Assembly (NCBI GenBank): GCA_017529925.1 | Contig: JAFXMZ010000021.1 | Coordinates: 1 to 58,741 of the forward strand | Direction: 5' to 3' | Source: Clostridiales bacterium | GTDB taxonomy: Bacteria; Bacillota; Clostridia; Saccharofermentanales; Saccharofermentanaceae | Length of the DNA: 58,741 nucleotides | Shown here: positions 1-7,280 of the stretch, in pieces | Numbering within the stretch: position 1 is the stretch's first letter | Layout of the letters: every line of letters begins with the position of its first letter | Made by a program: the position numbers and the translations under genes | Notes under the pieces: model-generated | What the model was told of the DNA's origin: nothing | What the model saw: only the letters and a program-made list of their open reading frames with translations | The model's database searches: none

Positions 1-1
1 T

Positions 2-319
2 ACGATCTTTGTCAGCAGGGAGCCTGCTAAGAAGATAATCGATGATCTTACTCAATACGGAGTCAGGACAACGGACACTATGGACGGCGAGGTGGAGACT
101 ATGGGTTATCTGGGAGATGTTCCATATCATCAGGGTCTGAACGAAGGTTTCGATAAAGGCATGTCTCAGGGTATGGCCAAGGGCATCGAGAAGAACTCGA
201 TCGACACAGCCATGCGAATGATCGGTGACGGAGATCTCTCTGACGAGAAGATCTCGGAATACTCCGGCCTTCCCATTGAGAAAGTGCGCGAGCTGAAAGA
301 ATCATCAACAACACCTTAA
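2..319 (+). CDS. C-terminal part of an Rpn-type (PD-(D/E)XK transposase-family) nuclease, 5' truncated by window edge
   Basis: The frame is open from base 2 to the stop at 317-319 (105 residues), so the gene begins outside the window. The visible part has a Gly/Lys/Met-rich linker (GFDKGMSQGMAKGIEKN) followed by a small helical domain ending DEKISEYSGLPIEKVRELK. This tail layout, a charged repetitive linker and then a 'DxxKIxEYxGLxxEKVxxL' helix-turn-helix-like segment, is typical of the Rpn/YhgA-like recombination-promoting nuclease or PD-(D/E)XK 'transposase' family of Clostridia. The catalytic domain is not visible, so the call rests on the tail alone. A strong terminator follows at 349-378. 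The same tail type recurs in the 55-residue ORF at 846-1013. Confidence 0.55.
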   Translation, partial: TIFVSREPAKKIIDDLTQYGVRTTDTMDGEVETMGYLGDVPYHQGLNEGFDKGMSQGMAKGIEKNSIDTAMRMIGDGDLSDEKISEYSGLPIEKVRELKESSTTP

Positions 320-348
320 CAGCTGTCAGCAGAATAGATGATAACGCT

Positions 349-378
349 AACGGCGTTCCTTCGTGGAACGCCGTTTTT
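349..378 (+). terminator. Rho-independent terminator
   Basis: A perfect 11 bp stem (AACGGCGTTCC / GGAACGCCGTT) with a 5 nt loop is followed by a T run. It lies 30 bp after the stop of the Rpn-type gene and separates it from the C_GCxxG_C_C gene. Confidence 0.9.
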
Positions 379-427
379 GATCGCGAAATATGATAGAATA
401 ACAAAAACAAACCGGGAGAAGACTGCC

Positions 428-841
428 ATGTTAAAAGATATATATGCCAAGTACTATTACGAAGGGAACTACAACTGTGCCGAGACGATGATCAGGGCGG
501 CAAATGAATACTATGACTTAGGTCTTCACGACAGGGATATGATCGCACTGGGAGGATTTGGTGCAGGCATCCAGACAGGCAATACATGCGGAGCGGTCCT
601 CGCTGCCGTATCGGTCCTCTCCATGAAATATATCGAAGCAAAAGCACATGAGAGTAAGGACATAAAGCCCGTCACCACGATGCTGATGCGTGAGTTCAAA
701 AAGAAGTACGGATCGGTCCTCTGCAGGGATATAAAGCCTCAGTCGTTCAGCCCTGAGTTCAGATGCAAGAATACGATAGAAGCATCCTGTGATATCCTCG
801 AGCAGGTAATAGAGGAGTACGAAGCACAGAAAGGAGGATGA
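428..841 (+). CDS. C_GCxxG_C_C family protein (putative redox protein)
   Basis: The 137-residue product matches the C_GCxxG_C_C family, small cysteine-rich proteins of anaerobes with no established reaction. Cysteines lie at residues 17 (YNCAE), 54 (TGNTCGAV), 99, 113 and 121, in the family's spaced pattern. In the glycine-rich stretch around residues 42-47 the cysteine that names the family's 'GCxxG' motif appears to be Phe (GGFGAG). An in-frame start at 338 would run through the terminator hairpin at 349-378, so I chose ATG 428, which follows a GGGAGA ribosome site. The next small ORF starts 5 bp after the stop, so the two are probably co-transcribed. Confidence 0.75.
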   Translation: MLKDIYAKYYYEGNYNCAETMIRAANEYYDLGLHDRDMIALGGFGAGIQTGNTCGAVLAAVSVLSMKYIEAKAHESKDIKPVTTMLMREFKKKYGSVLCRDIKPQSFSPEFRCKNTIEASCDILEQVIEEYEAQKGG

Positions 842-845
842 GAAG

Positions 846-1013
846 ATGTTCGATATTGTAGCAAAAGCAAGACAGGACGGAATAGATGAAGGCCTCGAAC
901 AGAGCAAGCAGGAGATAGCGAAGAAGCTTCTCTCCGTTGGTGACATGACTGTCGATAAGATCGCTGAGATCACCGGACTTACTGTGGAGAAAGTTACCGA
1001 GCTCGCAGGTTGA
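846..1013 (+). CDS. 55-residue protein equal to the tail domain of Rpn-type nucleases
   Basis: This short ORF follows an AAAGGAGG ribosome site at the end of the preceding gene. Its product (MFDIVAKARQDGIDEGLEQ...) has the same layout as the C-terminus of the gene at 2-319: a charged linker, then DKIAEITGLTVEKVTEL against DEKISEYSGLPIEKVREL. No nuclease core is present. It is either a remnant whose catalytic part has been lost, or a stand-alone tail peptide kept in an operon with the C_GCxxG_C_C gene. A terminator follows at 1041-1072. Confidence 0.55.
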   Translation: MFDIVAKARQDGIDEGLEQSKQEIAKKLLSVGDMTVDKIAEITGLTVEKVTELAG

Positions 1014-1040
1014 CATCTTATAGTTTGAACATTTAATGTA

Positions 1041-1072
1041 AAAAGGCATCTTACGAGGAAGATGCTTTTTTA
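1041..1072. terminator. Bidirectional terminator
   Basis: Hairpin AAAAGGCATCTT / AAGATGCTTTTTT with a short loop and T runs on both strands. It lies between convergent genes ending at 1013 (+) and 1116 (-), so it can serve both. Confidence 0.8.
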
Positions 1073-1115
1073 CTTGGCTGTTGTACTATTCAGATCGGAT
1101 ACCGTTGATCATATC

Positions 1116-1415
1116 TCACTGATCCGTGGCGGCGATGTCCTTGGCCTGATCCATCGACGTGACGCCATACCATGTCTTGCCGTTGGGCCCGTAGAGGGTA
1201 TTGCCCATGAGATGGTATGTTCCTTTGGTCGAATAGAGCGAATTGCCCATGACATGGATACTGCCGTTCCTGGTGAAGACAGAGTTGCCGAAGTCATGTG
1301 CAGTATTGCCGTTCGGTCCGAAAAGGGTATTGCCGATCTTGTATGCACTGCCGCTCTTCGAGAAATATGAATTGCCGGAATTGAATATGCTGTCACCCTT
1401 GTTAGAGAAGATCAT
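1116..1415 (-). CDS. Small protein of five GN-[ST]-x-[FY] tandem repeats
   Basis: The product has 99 residues and is almost entirely built of five 14-15 residue units, each starting GNS or GNT followed by an aromatic residue and a central Gly: GNSYFSKSGSAYKI, GNTLFGPNGNTAHDF, GNSVFTRNGSIHVM, GNSLYSTKGTYHLM and GNTLYGPNGKTWYGV. There is no signal peptide or membrane segment. Repeats of this kind could form a small beta-solenoid or beta-propeller-like stack, but I cannot name a function. The start is supported by an AAAGGGGGTG ribosome site 5 bp upstream. Overlapping ORFs on both strands are shadows of the repeats. Its neighbour mnmA reads the same way from 2574 to 1501, 85 bp upstream. Confidence 0.7.
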   Translation of the reverse strand: MIFSNKGDSIFNSGNSYFSKSGSAYKIGNTLFGPNGNTAHDFGNSVFTRNGSIHVMGNSLYSTKGTYHLMGNTLYGPNGKTWYGVTSMDQAKDIAATDQ

Positions 1416-1500
1416 ATGCTCACCCCCTTTATGTTGTACTTATATTCTATAACCGTATGCTCACGATTTCCACAGAGATGAGGGTCAATAAAGGGACACA

Positions 1501-2574
1501 TCAGCGGAGGACACCGGAGATCACGCCACCGCCTATAACATATCCGTTGTCGTCGTAGAATACTGCTGACTGTCCCGGAGCAGGTGCTCTTACTGCTTCA
1601 TCGAAGGCAACTCTGATCGTACCCTCATCAAGAGCAGAAACTGATGCATGCTGGCCTTTATGCTGATATCTGATCTTCACGGTACATCTGACAGTTTCGC
1701 CTCTGGAGATCGATGGGATGCTCATAAAGTTTGCATCACGAATGAGGATCTCCTTATGGAAGAGTGATCCTTCATCTCCTAATACGACCTCATTGCTTTT
1801 CGGCCTTATTTCACTGACATATGCAGGTGTACCGAGAGCGATCCCGAGTCCTTTCCGCTGACCTATGGTATATCGGATCACACCTTTATGGTTTCCCAGT
1901 ACGTTACCGTCATAGTCGATAAATGGACCTTCCTTATGATACTCGGGGCCTGCAGTCTTTTCGATAAGGTCTGCATAGGATCCGTCTGTGACGAAGCATA
2001 CTTCCTGTGAATCGGGTTTGGATGCTACAGGCAGAGAAGCATCAACTGCCAGCTTCCGTACTTCGGATTTGGACAGGTCTCCAAGCGGCATAACCGTTGC
2101 GGCCAGCTGTTCCTGGGAAAGCCTGTAGAGCATGTATGTCTGATCCTTGTCGGAGTGAGCGGCAGTCTTCAATGTATATCTTCCGTTGGGAAGTCTGATG
2201 ACAGATGCATAATGTCCGGTAGCGATATGGTCCGCACCGGTTACGCCTGCATAGTACAGGAGCTTATCCCATTTGACATATCTGTTGCATTCGATGCAGG
2301 GATTAGGAGTCTTGCCGCGAAGATAATCAGCCTTGAAAGGTTCCACAACGTGAGTCTTAAACTCGTACAGACAGTTGACGGAATAGTATCTTATCCCGAG
2401 CATGTCGCAAACGGCTTTTGCATCGTCTATGTCACAGCATCTGCTCTCAGAACCGTCGTCAGCTTCCCACGTCCTGAGTGTTACACCTATAACCTCATGA
2501 CCTTTTTGCTTAAGAAGGAGTGCCGCGACTGCACTGTCGACTCCTCCGGACATACCGACTACGATCTTTCCCAT
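1501..2574 (-). CDS. mnmA: tRNA-specific 2-thiouridylase MnmA
   Basis: MnmA activates U34 of tRNA-Lys, -Glu and -Gln with ATP and inserts sulfur to make the 2-thio part of mnm5s2U. The 357-residue length is normal. The PP-loop SGGVDS is at residues 9-14. The two cysteines of the catalytic disulfide cycle are visible in NPCIECN (C93/C96) and SQEVCFV (C193). The IGQRKGLG segment of the central domain and the C-terminal beta-barrel are also present. It lies alone on the minus strand. A 13 bp palindrome lies about 32 bp upstream (2606-2618). Confidence 0.96.
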   Translation of the reverse strand: MGKIVVGMSGGVDSAVAALLLKQKGHEVIGVTLRTWEADDGSESRCCDIDDAKAVCDMLGIRYYSVNCLYEFKTHVVEPFKADYLRGKTPNPCIECNRYVKWDKLLYYAGVTGADHIATGHYASVIRLPNGRYTLKTAAHSDKDQTYMLYRLSQEQLAATVMPLGDLSKSEVRKLAVDASLPVASKPDSQEVCFVTDGSYADLIEKTAGPEYHKEGPFIDYDGNVLGNHKGVIRYTIGQRKGLGIALGTPAYVSEIRPKSNEVVLGDEGSLFHKEILIRDANFMSIPSISRGETVRCTVKIRYQHKGQHASVSALDEGTIRVAFDEAVRAPAPGQSAVFYDDNGYVIGGGVISGVLR

Positions 2575-2605
2575 ATTACCCTTTCTTTTTTCGATGTATT
2601 TATAC

Positions 2606-2618
2606 GTAACAGTGTTAC
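2606..2618. promoter_or_regulatory. Palindrome upstream of mnmA
   Basis: GTAACA-G-TGTTAC is a perfect 13 bp inverted repeat 32 bp upstream of the mnmA start, next to a TATAAA on the mnmA strand that could be a -10 element. It could be an operator, but no good -35 is visible. Confidence 0.3.
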
Positions 2619-2658
2619 AAACAACCTTATATCAACGCTTTCCGCTCCGACACTGACG

Positions 2659-2724
2659 TTACAGACCGTACTGTTCGAGGATCTTTTCATCCGGTACATA
2701 GTCTCCCAGGAGCTCGTCTGCCAT
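2659..2724 (-). CDS. Possible 21-residue peptide upstream of mnmA
   Basis: An ATG 3 bp after a GGGGGTGG ribosome-site-like stretch opens a 21-codon frame (MADELLGDYVPDEKILEQYG and one more residue). It is on the mnmA strand, 84 bp upstream of mnmA. It may be a leader peptide, the surviving tail of a lost gene, or chance. I recognise no family. Confidence 0.25.
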   Translation of the reverse strand: MADELLGDYVPDEKILEQYGL

Positions 2725-2809
2725 TTTCCACCCCCGGGGCAACAAGGTCATTAAGACAACTTCATTTTATCACGGATCATCGAAAAGAAGGATGTTTGAG
2801 GATCATACA

Positions 2810-2841
2810 TTGATAATGAGAAATAATTATACTATAATTAT
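2810..2841 (+). promoter_or_regulatory. brnT-brnA promoter with repeated operator-like sites
   Basis: TTGATA (2810-2815), a 17 bp spacer and TATAAT (2833-2838) form a near-consensus vegetative promoter 23 bp upstream of brnT. Two copies of the self-complementary octamer ATAATTAT (2823-2830 and 2834-2841) are 11 bp apart, one helical turn, and overlap the -10. BrnA-type antitoxins are known to repress their own operon, so these are the obvious candidate operator. Confidence 0.7.
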
Positions 2842-2860
2842 GATAACAGAGGATCTGACT

Positions 2861-3151
2861 ATGACATTTGAGTGGGATGACAATAAGAATGATATCAACA
2901 TAAAGAAACATGGTATTGACTTTAATGAAGCCAGCACTATCTTTTATGATGATAACGCCATATTGTTTGATGATCCGGATCATTCTGTGGACGAAGAAAG
3001 GTTCCTTCTGATAGGAAAGAGCAGAACATCAAAGGTCATAACTGTATGTCACTGTTACAGAAGACGGGATGAAGTGATAAGGATTATTTCTGCCAGAAGA
3101 GCAACGAAGAAAGAGACTGATTTCTACATTCAATACGGAGGTGGATCATGA
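2861..3151 (+). CDS. brnT: BrnT family ribonuclease toxin
   Basis: BrnT is a RelE-like fold ribonuclease toxin, neutralised by BrnA. The product begins MTFEWDDNKNDINIKKHGID, the family's usual start (F-x-W-D-x-x-K-x-x-x-N-x-x-K-H-G-I), and retains the DDPDHS segment, the RxxLIG strand and the C-terminal IRIISARRATKKE motif. The length of 96 residues is typical. An upstream in-frame ATG at 2792 would precede the promoter, so I took ATG 2861, which follows an AGAGGA ribosome site. Its stop overlaps the brnA start by 4 bp (ATGA), the usual toxin-first BrnTA order. Confidence 0.9.
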   Translation: MTFEWDDNKNDINIKKHGIDFNEASTIFYDDNAILFDDPDHSVDEERFLLIGKSRTSKVITVCHCYRRRDEVIRIISARRATKKETDFYIQYGGGS

Positions 3152-3372
3152 GAACAGAATATGAAATTGAGAAACTTGACCCGAGAAAGAATCCATATGC
3201 CGATAAGCTGAAGCGTCAAGTTACGATGAATCTGAAAAAAACAACGATAGATTATTTTAAAACGCTGGCTGATGAGACGGGCATCTCCTATCAGAACCTG
3301 ATCGATCTGTACCTTGATGATTGTGTAAAGAAGGGGATAAAGCCGGATTTCAGCTGGAAGAAGCCTGCCTGA
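3148..3372 (+). CDS. brnA: BrnA family antitoxin
   Basis: The 74-residue product is the antitoxin of the BrnTA module. Its N-terminus contacts the toxin, and the C-terminal ribbon-helix-helix (RQVTMNLKKTTIDYFKTLAD ... YQNLIDLYL) dimerises and binds DNA. It starts inside the brnT stop codon, so translation is coupled. A perfect 16 bp palindrome (TCCTTTGATCAAAGGA, 3373-3388) follows directly and may slow transcription toward the convergent DUF998 gene, although no T run follows. Confidence 0.88.
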   Translation: MRTEYEIEKLDPRKNPYADKLKRQVTMNLKKTTIDYFKTLADETGISYQNLIDLYLDDCVKKGIKPDFSWKKPA

Positions 3373-3424
3373 TCCTTTGATCAAAGGACGACCCCATCGT
3401 GCTAATTACGCATAAGGAGGCGAT

Positions 3425-4063
3425 TCAGTCTTCCTTCAGCCTGGCGTAACCGTAAACTCCCAGTACACCGGTGAACACGGTCGCACTGTATGTGCTGAAC
3501 CTTTCTGCGACACCAAAGTATTCCTTCGGGACATTCTGGCTTCCGACCGCACCGAAAAACATGGCAAGCAGCGCAACTATCGCCAGTACTCCGAGCAACC
3601 TGTACTTTCCCTTGAAGCTTCCGACCGCTATAAGGATCAGTGATACTATCGACAGCAAGACAACCAGAGCCGTCAGAACATAGACATGGATAAAAGACTG
3701 GACTGATCCGTCATATCCGCTTCCTGTGAGAGGGAAGAGCGCATATCCGACAGCGGAGATCCATTGCATGAGTGCGAAAAGATATATTCCGATCTTCAGA
3801 GTCTTTCTTTCATTTCCGACAAGAACAGACAGGCAGGTGCAACACAGACACGTAAAGATCTTATACACGGTCACATAGCCGGTCGCAACGGCAAATGAAG
3901 GTGAGTCGGTCGCGGTCAGATCACTTACGGCCTGCTTTGTCCAGCAGTATCCCGGATAATTAGCCGCACCGATGATATCGTGTAGAAGATAGAAGACCAC
4001 GGAGAGCACTCCGCAAACAGCGACCAGTTTCCACATGCTGTTTTTCATCTTATCGTTTTCCAT
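3425..4063 (-). CDS. DUF998 family integral membrane protein
   Basis: The 212-residue product has about six hydrophobic helices and the DUF998 layout: an N-terminal helix, HDIIGAANYPGYCWTKQAVSDLTATDSPS between helices 1 and 2, GYALFPLTGSG after helix 3, then long helices to a short charged tail. Members of this family are uncharacterised membrane proteins. The start has an AGGAGA ribosome site. It lies 11 bp downstream of the TetR gene on the same strand, so the two form an operon and this protein is probably the regulated output. Confidence 0.85.
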   Translation of the reverse strand: MENDKMKNSMWKLVAVCGVLSVVFYLLHDIIGAANYPGYCWTKQAVSDLTATDSPSFAVATGYVTVYKIFTCLCCTCLSVLVGNERKTLKIGIYLFALMQWISAVGYALFPLTGSGYDGSVQSFIHVYVLTALVVLLSIVSLILIAVGSFKGKYRLLGVLAIVALLAMFFGAVGSQNVPKEYFGVAERFSTYSATVFTGVLGVYGYARLKED

Positions 4064-4074
4064 AGTACCGTCTC

Positions 4075-4671
4075 CTATACTCCGTATTTTCTGCAGAATT
4101 CATCGATATATCTGCGAAGCATATCCTGATCTTTTTCCGAGCCGGAATGGATAAGATCACACTCATAATCGATTATCGAATGGACAGCCATCGCAAAGGA
4201 AAAAGCCGCTGTATCAACATTTTCGAAAAGGGCCTTTTCTTTGACATGAAGTGCATAGAAGAGCATCTTCGTGGCGTTGATCATCATCTTTGTCTCAGAC
4301 ACCATGATCTCGGCGGCAGACCTGTTGATCGACCTTTCCGACATGATGATCTTATAGAACATGAGCATCTGCGGATCCATGCACATTCTCCTGTAGGAAT
4401 CTGCTGTTTCAAACAGGATCTCATTCAGGGAGCGGTCACCGATCATCTTATCCACATCGAAAGACTCAATGCCGATGCTCTTCTTGGCGTTGTCTCTGAG
4501 ACAGTGATACATCTCCTCCACGATCTCATCCTTGGATGAAAAGTGATTATACAGGGATGCTTTTGTGATGCCGACCCTGTCGGCGATCTGCTGCATGGAT
4601 ACCGATCCCAGACCTTTCTGTGATGCCAGTTCCATTACTGCTGAAATGATCTCGCTCTTTCTGTCCATCAT
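4075..4671 (-). CDS. TetR/AcrR family transcriptional regulator
   Basis: The 198-residue product has the TetR N-terminal helix-turn-helix, with VSMQQIADRVGITKASLYNHFSSKDEIVEEMY at about residues 23-55, followed by an all-helical ligand domain I cannot assign. A TetR-type palindrome lies in the spacer of its own promoter (4697-4712), so autorepression together with the downstream DUF998 gene is likely. Confidence 0.93.
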   Translation of the reverse strand: MMDRKSEIISAVMELASQKGLGSVSMQQIADRVGITKASLYNHFSSKDEIVEEMYHCLRDNAKKSIGIESFDVDKMIGDRSLNEILFETADSYRRMCMDPQMLMFYKIIMSERSINRSAAEIMVSETKMMINATKMLFYALHVKEKALFENVDTAAFSFAMAVHSIIDYECDLIHSGSEKDQDMLRRYIDEFCRKYGV

Positions 4672-4691
4672 GATTCCTACCTTTCGATAGT

Positions 4692-4720
4692 GTTATACTA
4701 CCGATTGGTAGTTACGTCAA
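4692..4720 (-). promoter_or_regulatory. Promoter of the TetR-DUF998 operon with embedded operator
   Basis: On the minus strand TTGACG (4715-4720), a 17 bp spacer and TATAAC (4692-4697) form a good vegetative promoter. The spacer holds the perfect 16 bp palindrome ACTACC-GATT-GGTAGT (4697-4712), close to operators used by AcrR/TetR-type repressors. A repressor bound there would block RNA polymerase. Confidence 0.8.
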
Positions 4721-4733
4721 GAAGGACGCTTTT

Positions 4734-5201
4734 TCAAAGAGTGCAGATCATAATGAATTCTTCATCGTTTTCATCCGCGATCTCAAATCCGGCCTTCTCA
4801 TACATCCGGACGGCATAATTGGCTTTCTGGACAGCAAGTGAAACCTTTTTATATCCCTTTTCTCTGAGCAGGGCCAGCATTTCCGTAAGCAGCTTAGTCC
4901 CTGTGCCATGTCCGCGGTATTCCTTATATAACGAGATCGCAAGCGACGGTGTCTCATCATCAACATGACCGTAATCCTTCATGATCCGCGACCAGACGGC
5001 TCCTACAACTTCCCCGTCATCTTCAGCGACGATACAGTGATCTGCGCTTCCCTCTCCGAAGCCTTCATAATAGATCTTCAGTTCAGGCTTGCCGATGATG
5101 TCCCTGGGAGGGGGAACGACTCCTTCCGGGATGAAAAGAGCTTCATAGAGAAAGTCTTTCAACAGGTCTGTCTCATCGTCCCTTAATCTTCGCAGGATCA
5201 T
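4734..5201 (-). CDS. GNAT family N-acetyltransferase
   Basis: The 155-residue product has the acetyl-CoA-binding motif of the GNAT fold, LYKEYRGHGTGTKLLTEML (R-x-x-G-x-G), after the strand GEVVGAVWSRIM. It ends with the usual NYAVRMYEKAGFEIADENDE segment. Substrate unknown. It is followed on the same strand by the TetR operon and preceded by a second, different GNAT gene (5243-5719), 41 bp away. Confidence 0.85.
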   Translation of the reverse strand: MILRRLRDDETDLLKDFLYEALFIPEGVVPPPRDIIGKPELKIYYEGFGEGSADHCIVAEDDGEVVGAVWSRIMKDYGHVDDETPSLAISLYKEYRGHGTGTKLLTEMLALLREKGYKKVSLAVQKANYAVRMYEKAGFEIADENDEEFIMICTL

Positions 5202-5242
5202 TTCTCATCAACCTCGTCCGTCAAATTCGAAAGAATAGTTAT

Positions 5243-5719
5243 TCAGTCTTTTTCATAATACACGATATCCATCCGGTCATTTATCTTCTCGACTTTGCCC
5301 GTGCGGTGATATCCGAGCTTCTCGTACAGATGAAGATTCCCCTTCTCCCGGAGTATCGTTTCGAGACTCCAGTTATCTGCCCCGTGGATCTTCTCGGCTT
5401 CGAGGATCGCCTGACGGGCATAACCTTTATTACGGTGCTCCGGCATGATAAAGACAGGGGATATCCTTTTCCTGCTTCCATCCTTTTTATCAACGATCCG
5501 AATGGCTCCGACTGTTTCACCCTCAGCAACGATGAAGTAGTATTTTGTCCATGGCTGCCGGTATCTCGCCATGACCTTTTCAAAGCTCTCGGCAGCCGGA
5601 CTCATTTCGTAGTCCTGATACTTTTCCAGAAGATCTGAAAAAGCACGCACTTGCATTTCCCATATGGTCGGCATATCATCTTCTGTCGCTTTCTTTAAGC
5701 TGACTTTACACAATTTCAT
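5243..5719 (-). CDS. GNAT family N-acetyltransferase
   Basis: The 158-residue product has an N-terminal ATEDDMPTIWEMQVRAF segment, the motif VFIMPEHRNKGYARQAILEAE for acetyl-CoA binding, and the terminal LHLYEKLGYHRTGKVEKIND. Substrate unknown. It starts 5 bp after a GGAGGA ribosome site. It is not a close copy of the GNAT at 4734-5201. Confidence 0.87.
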   Translation of the reverse strand: MKLCKVSLKKATEDDMPTIWEMQVRAFSDLLEKYQDYEMSPAAESFEKVMARYRQPWTKYYFIVAEGETVGAIRIVDKKDGSRKRISPVFIMPEHRNKGYARQAILEAEKIHGADNWSLETILREKGNLHLYEKLGYHRTGKVEKINDRMDIVYYEKD

Positions 5720-5746
5720 ATTTCCTCCAACATCTAAATCACTAAC

Positions 5747-5774
5747 TCAACCTATTGTGTATATTTGAGGTTGA
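5747..5774. promoter_or_regulatory. Inverted repeat between a GNAT gene and the rlmD-type gene
   Basis: TCAACCT and AGGTTGA are separated by 14 bp in the gap upstream of the GNAT gene. The spacing looks like an operator or small hairpin. No promoter elements are clear around it. Confidence 0.3.
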
Positions 5775-5848
5775 TATGTTTCCATGTACAACAAAACACA
5801 CTTTGGGTCGAGTGTTCCATCTGAATGTCACCCTAAACTCCTTTATTA

Positions 5849-7210
5849 TCAAGGGTTTCGGCGTGACATCAACACCACAGTCTCGACATGGGACGTATTC
5901 GGGAACATATCAGCGGGAGTTGCCGAAATGATATCGTAGCCTGCGCCGGTAAGCTCACGGAGGTCTCTTGCCAAAGTTGCCGGATCACATGAGATATAGA
6001 CGATCTTCGGAGGCGAGAGCCTTATGAGGTTCCTTGTGAATCGCTGATCCATTCCCTTCCTCGGCGGATCGAGTATCACGACATCAGGAGTGGGAAGAGC
6101 ACCGTCATCGAGGATCATGTTCTCGGCAGGCCTCTGAATAAAGCGTGCATTTGTAAGACCGTTGCGTGACGCATTGAACTTCGCCGAATCGACTGCGGCC
6201 TTAACTGCTTCGATGCCGATAAGAGTCTGTCCTTCGGATGCACAGCAGATACCGATAGATCCGGTTCCGCAGTAGACATCCCATAAGACATCCGCGCCCG
6301 AAACATATTCTTTCGCGATGGAATAGATCTTTCCTGCAACAGGGATATTCACCTGGAAGAATGAGCCGGCATAGATCCTGAAATCACGTCCCAGGAGTTT
6401 CTCGTCATACCAGTCGTTTCCTTCGATGAGAAAGCGGTTGCCGCTCCTTGTCCTTCTTTCAGTCTTCGTGTGACTGACACGCAATAATATACCGTTCAGT
6501 TCATAGTCAGGGATCTTTCTTCGGAGTGCTTCGGAAAGCCCGGTCGATGAGATGTAGTCTTTGGTGTCTCTTATGGTCTTCTCATGCGGCTGGGAGGAAG
6601 ATGATAATAACTCGATCAGAAGCTGATGTGTGCTCTCTGAAGCTCTCATGACGACCCCGTCGAAAAGAGTCGTGGGCGCATCTTTAAATATCTCCTCAAG
6701 GACATCTCCTGTCCTGGAGAAAACCTCATATGCTATAGTGCACCTGTCGGCGGGAACCGGCGTATCAGTCCCTTCTCCCATCAGGCATATCCTGCCTCCG
6801 GAGATGCGGTACTGCATATGGTCGCGGTAGCCGGCGTGAGGTTCGGACGGGAGTATGGGGCGAAGGATCTTTTCGACATGAATAGGATCGATCTTCGCAA
6901 GGCGTATGAGACATGACTTAACGAGTTCCTCTTTGTACAGGAGCTGTCCTTCGTACGACAGGTGTGCAAGGTCTTCCCCGGGAATGGCGGTGCCGAACGG
7001 GAGGACTCTTTCCGAAGACTCATTGTGAAGATGAGTACAGATGCCTTCTGCGTAGGATGACTTATCGACAGTGATCTTCACATCACAGGACTCACCGGGC
7101 AGTACACCCGGGATAAAGATCTTCTTGCCTGAAGGAAGAGTGGCTATGCCGCGTCCGCCGCTTCCAACAGCGGTGACAGTTACGGTTTCTTGCTTTTCGA
7201 TTACATCCAT
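5849..7210 (-). CDS. rlmD: RlmD/RlmCD-type 23S rRNA (uracil-C5)-methyltransferase, lacking Fe-S cysteines
   Basis: This SAM-dependent enzyme family makes m5U in 23S rRNA. The 453-residue product has an N-terminal TRAM domain (about 1-60), a linker, the SAM motif DVYCGTGSIGI, the ILDPPRKGMD motif and the catalytic-cysteine segment YISCDPATLARDL, ending with FPNTSHVETVVLM. In most members a [4Fe-4S] cluster is held by cysteines in a 'CPxxxxCGGCxLQH' segment before LSYE. Here that segment reads LPFGTAIPGEDLAHLSYE and has no cysteine. The SAM domain and the catalytic Cys are intact. Whether it acts on U1939, U747 or both cannot be told. It is divergent from the penicillin-binding protein gene. 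Confidence 0.88.
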   Translation of the reverse strand: MDVIEKQETVTVTAVGSGGRGIATLPSGKKIFIPGVLPGESCDVKITVDKSSYAEGICTHLHNESSERVLPFGTAIPGEDLAHLSYEGQLLYKEELVKSCLIRLAKIDPIHVEKILRPILPSEPHAGYRDHMQYRISGGRICLMGEGTDTPVPADRCTIAYEVFSRTGDVLEEIFKDAPTTLFDGVVMRASESTHQLLIELLSSSSQPHEKTIRDTKDYISSTGLSEALRRKIPDYELNGILLRVSHTKTERRTRSGNRFLIEGNDWYDEKLLGRDFRIYAGSFFQVNIPVAGKIYSIAKEYVSGADVLWDVYCGTGSIGICCASEGQTLIGIEAVKAAVDSAKFNASRNGLTNARFIQRPAENMILDDGALPTPDVVILDPPRKGMDQRFTRNLIRLSPPKIVYISCDPATLARDLRELTGAGYDIISATPADMFPNTSHVETVVLMSRRNP

Positions 7211-7280
7211 GGGGACATTCTAACACTTTATTTCGTATAAGTGATAAAATATACAGACCGATCATGGGAAGGAGTACAGG

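Noticed and set aside
338..427. Upstream in-frame start of the C_GCxxG_C_C gene
   Set aside because: It would begin before the terminator hairpin at 349-378; ATG 428 has the ribosome site.
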